Shown piece after piece: positions 56,015-64,000 of a stretch of DNA of 64,000 nt. Source of the DNA: Bactericera cockerelli. Lineage: Eukaryota; Arthropoda; Insecta; Hemiptera; Triozidae. The number at the start of each line of letters is the position of its first letter. Position 1 is the stretch's first letter. The stretch covers positions 39,505,506-39,569,505 of the forward strand of contig CM044955.1 of the NCBI GenBank assembly GCA_024516035.1, given 5' to 3'. The translations under genes were made by a program, and so were the position numbers. The notes below the pieces were generated by a model that was not told the origin of the DNA, ran no database searches, and worked only from the letters and a program-made list of their open reading frames with translations.

Positions 56015-56529
56015 TATCCCCCAAAAAACACTACGTGTAAAAATAGTCGTCAAGTGTTGGAATGATCAAAAAGAACTGATATCAAAAACGTCAATTTTCT
56101 ATGTTTGAAGGAATTATTTTTCACGTAATTAGTCTCTTGATAATTCAACCAAAATAATAGCCTCACAACAACAATACACCTTTGAGCAAACTTCGATTTG
56201 GTAATTTGAGAATTTAACCAAAAAAAAGCCACACGACAAAACAATGCTCTTGTAAGAACAATGGTTCTGTAATTATGCAACATTGTTCTTACAAGAACAT
56301 TGTTTTATCGTGTGGCTTTTTTTTGGTTAAATTCTCAAAATAACAAATCGAAGTTTGCTCAAAGGTGTATTGTTGTTGTGAGGCTATTATTTTGGTTGAA
56401 TTATCAAGAGACTAATTACGTGAAAAATAATTCCTTCAAACATAGAAAATTGACGTTTTTGATATCAGTTCTTTTTGATCATTCCAACACTTGACGACTA
56501 TTTTTACACGTAGTGTTTTTTGGGGGATA
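56015..56529. mobile_element. Foldback element with about 248-bp arms and 17-bp centre
   Basis: Left arm 56015-56263 and right arm 56281-56529 are almost perfect complements. The ends read TATCCCCCAAAAAACAC and GTGTTTTTTGGGGGATA. Both arms encode the same 64-aa peptide ORF in reverse, which is a by-product. A diverged single-arm relative is at 23715-23960. Confidence 0.9.
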
Positions 56530-57111
56530 TCACTACTTTTTGATTTAATTGATTTTCCTCTGATAGATGAAATAAAAACTAATCAACAATCAACAGATAA
56601 AAGAAAAAAGGCTTTTAATTTAAGGATGTTGCGATACGCAGTAATATTATAAGACGCAGTAATATTATAAGACTATCATGTAAATGAAGTTTATATTGAA
56701 CTAGTGAGGTGGCACTACTTTGTTTAAGGAAACATTGAAAAGATGCTGAAAGAAAATTTCACAGTACTTGCTGAAGAGAGGGGAAATCTTGAGATAACAG
56801 GTGTGATCCTTATTTGAGTGACACTATATAGCGCCCAGCAATTTTGTAGATCTTTTCAAATTTTGAAACCCACTACCGAGGTTCACTAACAGAAAACTAC
56901 GTTGTTTCATTATTTTTGGCAATAATTAGGGTGATATCGAGTATTTCATAGAACTGGTAATTCAGTAATCGATTACTTAAAAGTACCGAGTATATATCCA
57001 ATTACTTTTGCACTTGGTTTTTGAGGTTATGAGAGAGGATGTAAATGGAATAATGAATTCGAGTAATCACTCAAGAACCAAGTACAAAAGCACCGGCTCT
57101 TTCATTATTCA
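56530..57111. other. Intronic stretch with no recognised feature
   Basis: A tandem pair of acgcagtaatattataag at 56636-56672. No other feature. Confidence 0.4.
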
Positions 57112-57774
57112 GTACACTAACTAAATCTCACAATTTTGCATTCAGAACGTTTACAGGAGATGAATCTCGGTTCACAAAATTTGTTGGGTGTTTTAGTTTC
57201 AAGTGTTTCAATAGATTAGAAGCTCCACTTCCTATTTTATAAACTGAATTACATAATGTACATTTCCCTAAACCGATTGTTTGACAAATAAGTTTCAAAT
57301 AGAAGACTTGTTTCTACGAGACAACGAGAAAAATATTAGGACACCGACAGCCTGAATATTATTCATAGATAATATCGGAACAATTAAGTACCTCTCGCTG
57401 CTGTACCCAGTTCTAGAAATAAAGAAACCAATATTCCTTTATTTTTAAGAGGATTAATTTTCAGCCAAAAAAAAAAAAAAAATCTGCCTACACGGCCCCA
57501 GTCAGGCTGAACATGGACCAGCTTTAAAATCTTAAATACAATGGTGTGTCTTGTGGTATATTGTTTTAAAGGTGTCTTAAAAATAAAGAAATACGGGTTT
57601 TTGCGTTTTTTTTGATATTTTGAGTCGTTTTCGAGAAACCCAGGCTTGGGTGAGACTTTATGGATGTCCTGTATATGTAGGTAGATATTTGTAAATTTGG
57701 AATGAGATCTACGTAATTTACGATTCAAAATACAAAAGACAGTATTGATTCAAATAAATACTTTATTTAGACTG

Positions 57775-58020
57775 TCAGTGGTTAGCATCCGTGGCGTAAT
57801 GGTTGTAACTACTGCCCGTAGTCCAGACATTTCGAGTTCCATTCCCGGTTGTTGCATACTTTTCTAATGTTTTTTTCCCCTCTTAACACGTGAGTCTGGA
57901 ATCACAGCCCTACCCAGGCTGGGTGAGGTAAATGTAGGTACCTGGAACGATTCCCAGCGAATGGAGGGTAAAACCCCCCGTCCTTACTTGTTCAAATCAT
58001 GACGTTAAAACCAAATACAA
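57775..58020 (+). mobile_element. tRNA-headed SINE with the 5S-SINE body
   Basis: The tRNA-like head (gcatccgtggcgtaatggtt, gtaact; B-box-like gagttccattccc at 57835-57847) is joined to a body with caggctgggtgaggtaaatg, gcgaatggagggtaaaaccc and atgacgttaaaacca. The body is clearly homologous to the body of the 5S-derived SINE at 8260-8408, though the head is unrelated. Confidence 0.8.
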
Positions 58021-58261
58021 TCAACTGGTCACAATCGTTTTAAAATGAGGTTGGTGTGATAATTGGTGCTTCTTTTGTGGAACTTCAACCAGTATAAATA
58101 ATAATGAAGAAAAACACATACCTATTTAATCTTAAAATTTATTAACAATAATTCTTTAATAATCAACTAGTGTTTTAACCTTGTATTGAAAAATTAGTAG
58201 ATAATGAGCTCGTTAAAAAACGGACAGCTCGGTTTCGTGGTTTTGTTTATAATACAATTTT

Positions 58262-58425
58262 AATTAAATTAGTTATCATATTTGTGTTAATCACTTTCGT
58301 GATATCACAATTACTCAAACTGGCTTTACTAAATCTACGCTGAATCCGGGACTTGAACCACCGACCTCCAGGTTACAAGTCCGCCGCCTTATCGATCAAG
58401 CTACTGAGGTCGGTTACAATTTTAA
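58262..58425 (-). mobile_element. tRNA-derived SINE (family 2)
   Basis: Reverse orientation of 24567-24712: ttaatcactttcgtgatatc, gggacttgaaccaccgacct, acaagtccgccgccttatcg. Confidence 0.8.
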
Positions 58426-58616
58426 TTATATTATGTACCTACGTACATGGTAGGTAGATGGAAATTCGATCTTGGCAAAATAAAGAGGGAAATGAAAGTG
58501 CCGAGTATTATTGTATGTTCCGAAAGTGCCTCTTACTATGGCTCTAATAAGAAATGTTGACCCATGTCATTTCAGCATAATCAGTAGATATAAACAGAAC
58601 AAGTGAGAATTTATAC

Positions 58617-58785
58617 TAGACTAGCGGGCTGTCGCCCGCTTTTCGGGCCGAGGCAGGTGTTGTAGTGGGAATTCCGAAAAATCCCGTCTTTTTGCACATC
58701 TAGACTATAAGACAAAGCTACCTTGGGCTGTAGAGCGATGATCAGTCAGTCAGTGACTTTGACATTTATATATTAAGATATACAG
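58617..58785 (+). mobile_element. Short retroposon or LINE 3' end
   Basis: Same family as 2250-2475: gcgggctgtcgcccgctttt, tgttgtagtgggaattccga, gatcagtcagtcagtgactt and end near attaagatatacagg. Confidence 0.6.
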
Positions 58786-58790
58786 GAGTT

Positions 58791-59617
58791 TGCATTCGGT
58801 GACGAAAACAATAGGTCAGGTGATATTTTGCTCTTGAAATTTTTGCCTTTATTTAATGAAACGAGGTTATAATGTGCATAATTTTTGTTAAATTTAGAAG
58901 ATTTAAGTGTATTCTTTACGTGAACATTAAAATATTGTAGTGTTAAGTGTTTTAAATCAAGATATAATGAAAAAAACGTACCAGTTACTGAGCGTGGGTT
59001 GAAATCCCTTTGTTCTCCGTTGGGCTTTCGGAGTTTCGGTCTCAACACTTTTATACAATAAAGACTGAGTAATAAAAGCAAGTTAACGGTATCTTTAAAG
59101 ATTGTGAAATAAATTAGTTAGATAATTAACTCCTAAAAAAGGACATTCTACTTGTTTTATTTTTTTAAAAAAAATAGTTATTTTTGGTTAAATAATAATT
59201 TTCAAAAGTTGATCGCCATTTTATCCATATTTGTGACGTCAACGAAGTGATAACGGTGATAACAGAAATAATATCGCAACACGATAATGAACTTAGAAAC
59301 ACCACAGTTATTCAAGGTATTAATATTAAAGTGATTAAAATAAATTAGCGACACTTGAATTATTGAGGAAACATTACGAAGTAAGAAATAAATCGAAAAA
59401 TAAATAAGAATTATTTCACTATTGAGTGATATTGTGATACAGAAAAGTGACAACTGATAACCAATCAATTAACAAAGACATACCTAGCTGCAGCCCATAG
59501 TGAAACATTATAAACAACGTAAAACTTACCTGCAAGTTTGTAATACAGGGTGTGACGAAAAAAAAAAAAATAAATAAATAAATAATAATAATATTAATAA
59601 AAAAAAAGAAAAAAACG
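58791..59617 (+). mobile_element. Probable LINE 5' UTR
   Basis: Non-coding sequence before ORF1; A-rich with an (AATA) run just before the start (59558-59615). The exact 5' end of the LINE is not defined. The sequence immediately after 58785 is present again at the window end, so the 5' part is also duplicated. Confidence 0.5.
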
Positions 59618-60556
59618 ATGGGAGAAAATAGTGAAGCTCAGAAGATGGAACAGAATCAAATGTTAACTCAGATTTTAAACACTATACAACTGCTACAGGA
59701 GTCCATGGTAGCCAATACAGCACATGTGAATGGGGTCAAGGAGGAGATGAAGAAAATAAACATGTCAAATAAGTCAATGGAAAGCAAGATGGATGATATG
59801 GTGACGGGCAACGAAGCAGCAAAAGAAAAAATGGAAACATTGGAGAGCAGAATTGATTATTTCGAAAGGGAAAAAAGAAAAAGAAACATAATCATACATG
59901 GATTGCGCGAAAATCATGGCGAGACGTGGAGAGAACGAGAAATGACAGTCATGGAGTTACTACAGAACAAATTAAAATCAAATGTGCAAATTATGGAAAT
60001 AGATAGTATTAAGAGAATAGGAAAAATAAAAGTTAATAAGACTAGACCAATAATTGTAGCTTTTACAACACTTAGAAGAAAAATTGAAATAATGTCACAA
60101 AAAAAAGTTTTAAAAGATACAGATATTTATATTCAGCAGGACTTTACTGATGAGGTTATTAAAAAGGGAAAAGAGTTGAACCCACTTTTAACTAAATTAA
60201 GAAGTGAAGGAAAAACGGCGGTTATGAGATACGATACCCTGTATGTAGATGGGAAAAGGTGGAATAATGAACCTAAATTGGATAAACAAAAAAGAAAACC
60301 TTCAGAGTCTCCAGAAATAAGATCTGATAATTTTCTGAGGGGAAACATTTCAACAAAGAAAATAAAAACTAACAGAACCCTGTATCAAAATAGTAACTCC
60401 CAGCTGGATGGTAGTGTGTATAACACAGACTCAGACGAATTCGCCTCACCCTCGTTCAATGGTGAAGATAAGGAGGAAGATCAGACCTTACTGACCATGG
60501 GGGATAATTCTAATGAAGGGTTGGGAGGTGTCATAGAGATGGATACAAAAGAATAG
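59618..60556 (+). CDS. LINE ORF1 protein (312 aa, L1-ORF1-like)
   Basis: Residues about 8-88 are an extended coiled coil (KMEQNQMLTQILNTIQ, VKEEMKKINMSNKSMESK, MDDMVTGNEAAKEKMETL). Then KRNIIIHGLREN (89-100) starts an RRM-like fold and KTRPIIVAFTTLRRK, ..KVLKDTDIYIQQDFT (about 141-176) belongs to a C-terminal basic domain. The layout is that of the RNA-binding, trimeric ORF1 protein of L1-type and related insect LINEs. The C-terminal 90 residues are polar and low-complexity. The ORF ends in TAG at 60554, followed in the same frame by ORF2. No frame damage in ORF1. Confidence 0.88.
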   Translation: MGENSEAQKMEQNQMLTQILNTIQLLQESMVANTAHVNGVKEEMKKINMSNKSMESKMDDMVTGNEAAKEKMETLESRIDYFEREKRKRNIIIHGLRENHGETWREREMTVMELLQNKLKSNVQIMEIDSIKRIGKIKVNKTRPIIVAFTTLRRKIEIMSQKKVLKDTDIYIQQDFTDEVIKKGKELNPLLTKLRSEGKTAVMRYDTLYVDGKRWNNEPKLDKQKRKPSESPEIRSDNFLRGNISTKKIKTNRTLYQNSNSQLDGSVYNTDSDEFASPSFNGEDKEEDQTLLTMGDNSNEGLGGVIEMDTKE

Positions 60557-61822
60557 CAATTAAAAAGAACTAAAATAGTCTCATGGAACTGCCAAGGATT
60601 TAAAAATTGGATACAAGAAAAAGAATATTTTAAAGACTCAAAAATAATTTGTTTGGTAGAAACTTGGTTAATAATGAGTAAAAATGAAGGGTACAAATTT
60701 GATAACTATAAAATATTTTATGCAGATGCTGTGAGAGAGAAATCAAGAGGCCATGCTAGTGGGGGTTTAATGGTTTTAATTCATCATAGTTTGGTAGGTG
60801 AAATTATAGATTCCAGCATGATGTGGATATTCATTAGAATCAAAAATTTAAAACCAGACCTTATCATTGGTCTCGTGTATTTAAACCCAAGTTACAAAAG
60901 CAAAGAGTGTTATGATTTATTAGAAGACACACTGAATAATATAGAAAATAATAATACAGGATGTCACATTATTTTATGTGGTGATTTTAATAGTAGAATT
61001 GGGCAAATGCAGAATGATGATGAATCTCTATTTGATGGTTCTATGTTATATCACGAGAGAAAATCACATGACTGTACTGTCAACAGCAGGGGTAGGATGC
61101 TTTGTGAAATGTTGGATCAGCACGGTTTATATTGCTTAAATGGTAGAACTCCAGGAGATTATCCAGGGAATTTTACATTTATAGGGAAACAAGGTAAAAG
61201 TACTATTGATTATTTCTGTACTAATTTATTAAATATAAATAATGTGGAAAATCTTGAAGTAATACATATGCCAACTAAAGCAGACCACTTCCCTCTGGCA
61301 TTGACCACAGTAATTAATAAGGAAAGTAATATTAACTGCACAAAAAACAACAGAACAAAACAAGATAATAACAAAGAAGTCTTGCTATGGAGATGGAAAG
61401 AGGACTTTAAACAAAAATATCAAGAAGATATAAAAAAGATGATTTCAGAACAAGAAAAAACAATAAGTGAACAACAGAGCATCACAGAAAATAATATTTT
61501 GTTCAAAAATTATATAGAAAAAGGTGCTGAAAATAATAATATGCGACTCTTCTTACATAAAAAACCAAAAAAGAAAAAGAAAAACCACTGGTTTGACAGT
61601 AAGTGCTGGCTTAAGAAAAAAGAACTTAGAAGGGCTCTAAGGTTGTGTAAGAAAAAATGTTTTGATGATATCAACACAAAAGAATATTTAAAAATAAGAC
61701 AAGAATACAAAATAATAATAAGTGAAGCAAAAGAAAAGAGTAACAGAGATTTAAAAGAAAAATTGTCCAAAGTAAAGGATAGTAAAGGATTTTGGGACAC
61801 ATTAAAAAAACTTCAAACCTAA
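60557..61822 (+). CDS. LINE ORF2, endonuclease and linker, in frame after ORF1
   Basis: Open from the codon after the ORF1 stop. It begins QLKRTKIVSWNCQGFKNW, where WNCQG is the first endonuclease motif, then ICLVETWL (catalytic Glu), ILCGDFNSRIG (Asp/Asn), STIDYFCTN and KADHFPLAL (catalytic His). The first ATG (60653) lies beyond the Asn and Glu motifs, so initiation there would give a dead endonuclease. The linker (about residues 300-420) is lysine-rich. It ends at a stop at 61820 because of a one-base shift after the KK codons near 61807-61815. Reading resumes in the next entry. Confidence 0.85.
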   Translation, partial: QLKRTKIVSWNCQGFKNWIQEKEYFKDSKIICLVETWLIMSKNEGYKFDNYKIFYADAVREKSRGHASGGLMVLIHHSLVGEIIDSSMMWIFIRIKNLKPDLIIGLVYLNPSYKSKECYDLLEDTLNNIENNNTGCHIILCGDFNSRIGQMQNDDESLFDGSMLYHERKSHDCTVNSRGRMLCEMLDQHGLYCLNGRTPGDYPGNFTFIGKQGKSTIDYFCTNLLNINNVENLEVIHMPTKADHFPLALTTVINKESNINCTKNNRTKQDNNKEVLLWRWKEDFKQKYQEDIKKMISEQEKTISEQQSITENNILFKNYIEKGAENNNMRLFLHKKPKKKKKNHWFDSKCWLKKKELRRALRLCKKKCFDDINTKEYLKIRQEYKIIISEAKEKSNRDLKEKLSKVKDSKGFWDTLKKLQT

Positions 61823-62207
61823 AAGAGACAGGAATAATAATATAGAGCTAATTAAATGGGAAGAGCATTTGATAAAATCTTACCCTCCTAAAGAAACCAT
61901 AAGTCTAGACATGCTTGATTGTAGAAACCTAATTTTGGATACAGATATATCTGAAGGTGAGTTGGAATTAGCACTTATGCAATCTAAAACAAATAAAGCA
62001 CCCGGGATGGATGAAATTCCTAATGAATTTTATAAAAACTTACCAATAGAAGGTAAAGATTGTTTGCTTAAGCTATACAATAAAATATTTGTCACTAGAA
62101 ATATACCAACAGAATGGACAACAGCAGTGCTACACATGTTATATAAAAAAGGTGATCCTCTAAACACAGAAAATTATAGAGGAATAGCATTAATAAACAA
62201 CATTTGT
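61812..62207 (+). pseudogene. LINE ORF2, start of reverse transcriptase, frame-shifted and cut off
   Basis: In the +1 frame, PKRDRNNNIELIKWEEHLIK continues directly from the KK of the previous part, so the two are one ORF with a one-base shift. It then reads TNKAPGMDEIPNEFYKNL, IPTEWTTAVLHMLYKKGDPL and ENYRGIALINN, RT motifs 0 to 2a. The RT domain ends at 62206 where the duplicated flank begins, before the FADD catalytic box. The element cannot be active in this copy. Neighbouring ATG at 61869 is not a true start. Confidence 0.85.
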
Positions 62208-64000
62208 ACACTAACTAAATCTCACAATTTTGCATTACAGAAAGTTTACAGGGAGATGATCTCGGTTCACAAAATTTGTTGGGTGTTTTAGTTTCAAGTG
62301 TTTAATAGATTAGAAGCTTCCACTTCCTATTTTATAAACTGAATTACATAATGTACATTTCCCTCTAAACCGATTGTTTGACAAATAAGTTTTCAATTAG
62401 ATGACTTTGTTTCTACGAGGGGACAACGGAAAAATATTAGGACACCGACAGCACTGATATATTATTCATAGATAATATTCGGAACAATTACGTACCTCTC
62501 GCATGCTGTTCCCCAGTTCTAGAAACTAAAGAAACCTATATTCCTTTTTTTTAAGAGGATTAATTTTCAGCCAAAAAAAAAAAAAAAGCTGGCCTACAAG
62601 GCCCCATTCAGGCTGAACTTGGTACCAGCTGTTATAAATTATTAAAATACACTGGTGTGTTTGTGGTATATTGTTGCTTAAAGGTGTCTTAAAAAATAAA
62701 GAAATAGGGTTTTTGCGTTTTTTGATATTTTGAGTCGTTTTCGAGAGAACCCAGGGCTTGGGTGTAGGACTTTATGGATGTTCTCCTGTATTTGTAGGTA
62801 GATTTTGAAAATTTGGAATGAGCTCTACGTAATTTACGATTCAAAAATACAAAATGACGTTTTGATTCAAATTTAAATACTTTATTTAAGACTGGTCAGT
62901 GGTTAGCATCCGTGGCGTAATGGTTGTAACTCTGCCCGTAGTCCAGACATTTCGAGTTCCATTCACGGTTGTTGCATCTTTTCTAAGGTTTTTTTCCCAC
63001 CTCTTAAACACTGTGAGGTCTTGAATCACGGCCCTACCAGGCTGGTTGAGGTTAATGTAGGTACCTGGAACGATTCCCAGCGAATGGGGGGTAAAACCCC
63101 CCCGGTCCTTACTTGTTCAAAAATCATGACGTTAAAACCTTAATAACAATCAACTGGTCACAATCGTTTTAAAATGATGGTTGGTGTGATAATTGGTGCT
63201 TCTTTTGTGGAAACTTCAACCAGTATAAATTAATAATGACAGAAAAACACATACCTATTTAATCTTAAAATTTGATTAACAATAATTCTGTTTATAATCA
63301 TCTAGTGTTTTAACCTTGTATGAAAAATTAGTAGATATGAGCTCGTTTAAAAAACGAGACAGCTCGGTTTCGTGGTTTTGTTTATAATTCACAATTTTAA
63401 TTAATTAGTTATCATATTTGTGTTAATCACTTTCGTGATATCAACATATTTCTCAATAAATGGCTTTACTAAATCTTCGCTGAATCCGGGACTTGAACCA
63501 CCGACCTACAGGTTACAAGTCGCAGCCTTATCGATCAGCTATGAGAGTCGGATTACCAATTTTAATTATATTATGTACCTAAGTACATGGTAGGTAGATG
63601 GAAAATTAGATCTTGGCAAAATAAAGAGGGAAATGAAAGTGCGAGTATTATTGTATGTCGACAAGTCTGCCTCTTACTATGGCTCTAATAAGATATGTTG
63701 ACCCATGTCATTTCAGCATAATCCAGTTGATATAAACAGAAACAAGTGAGAATTTCTGTGTGAATTTATACTAGGACTGGGCGGGCTGTCGCCCGCTTTT
63801 CGGGCCGAGGGCAGGTGTTGTAGTGGAATTCCGAAAATTTTTCCGTCTTTTTGCTCATCTAGATATAAGACAAAAGCTACCTTGGGTGTATAGAGCGATG
63901 ATTCTAGTCAGTCAAGTGGACTTTGACATTTATATATTAAGATATACAGGAGTTTTGCATGTCGGTGACGAAAACAATTGTCAGGTTGGATATTTGCTCT
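62206..64000 (+). repeat. Second, indel-rich copy of the LINE upstream flank
   Basis: Matches 57112-58830 in the same order: tRNA-headed SINE (about 62890-63150), family 2 SINE (63410-63560, -), short retroposon (63779-63950), and the first LINE bases at the end. The offset grows from 5094 to 5164 over 1.65 kb, i.e. about 70 net extra bases spread as small insertions, plus deletions. The junction falls in the shared word GTACACTAACTAA, which also occurs in the LINE coding frame. Confidence 0.9.

Larger units (their letters stand above)
57112..58790. repeat. Upstream flank of the LINE, first copy of a duplicated segment
   Basis: The whole segment from gtacactaactaaatctcac (57112) onwards reappears at 62206 onward in the same orientation with many small indels. 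It includes a tRNA-headed SINE (57775-58020), a family 2 SINE (58262-58425) and a short retroposon (58617-58785). Confidence 0.9.

Noticed and set aside
56050..56494. Two almost identical 64-77-aa ORFs in opposite orientation
   Set aside because: Same peptide read from each arm of the foldback at 56015-56529; not a duplicated gene.

Overview
The window is a stretch of AT-rich insect nuclear DNA, probably from a hemipteran (the order is inferred from repeat style and is not proven). It lies inside one very large neuronal gene. Three short exons on the + strand (2-86, 25407-25535, 42794-42913) splice in phase 1 to give consecutive pieces of immunoglobulin domains 2 and 3 of a DIP / lachesin-like cell-surface protein. 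No other exon of that gene is visible, so almost everything else is intron: intron 1 is 25.3 kb, intron 2 is 17.3 kb, and intron 3 is at least 21 kb and runs off the window.

Nested in the introns are three gene models that do not belong to the host. Two are intronless, cysteine-rich and on the - strand of intron 1: an orphan 255-aa protein (17754-18521) and a Cys-Gly-Pro tandem-repeat protein (20640-21243, broken by a one-base shift). Each has AATAAA within about 20 bases of its stop. The third is a two-exon homologue of IQCK on the + strand of intron 2 (38654-39511). CGP-repeat proteins and IQCK are both associated with sperm or cilia in other animals, so the introns of a neuronal adhesion gene may shelter a set of male-germline genes. 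A weak divergent ORF (38297-38527) sits 126 bases upstream of the IQCK homologue.

The rest is mobile DNA. DNA transposons: an internally deleted mariner (27186-28102), a 2.1-kb hAT-like element with a perfect 8-bp target duplication (32793-34889), a hAT-like MITE (30497-31200), a 1.1-kb element with CCGTAAAG ends (48157-49261), and long foldbacks at 2476-4128 and 56015-56529. Retroposons: several tRNA-derived SINEs, a SINE whose head derives from 5S rRNA, a tRNA-headed SINE with the same 3' body, a SINE with a CAA tail, and LINE fragments at 21.4, 29.3, 50.6 and 54.1 kb. Several of these are nested and have clear target duplications.

At 58.8-62.2 kb lies a LINE with a 312-aa ORF1 followed, in the same frame, by an endonuclease/reverse transcriptase ORF2. 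Only a UAG CAA UUA stop context separates them, the motif known for translational readthrough in tobamoviruses. ORF2 has no AUG before its essential endonuclease residues. The LINE is cut off inside its RT domain and followed by a second, indel-rich copy of its own upstream flank (62206-64000), which looks like a tandem duplication or an unpolished assembly join.
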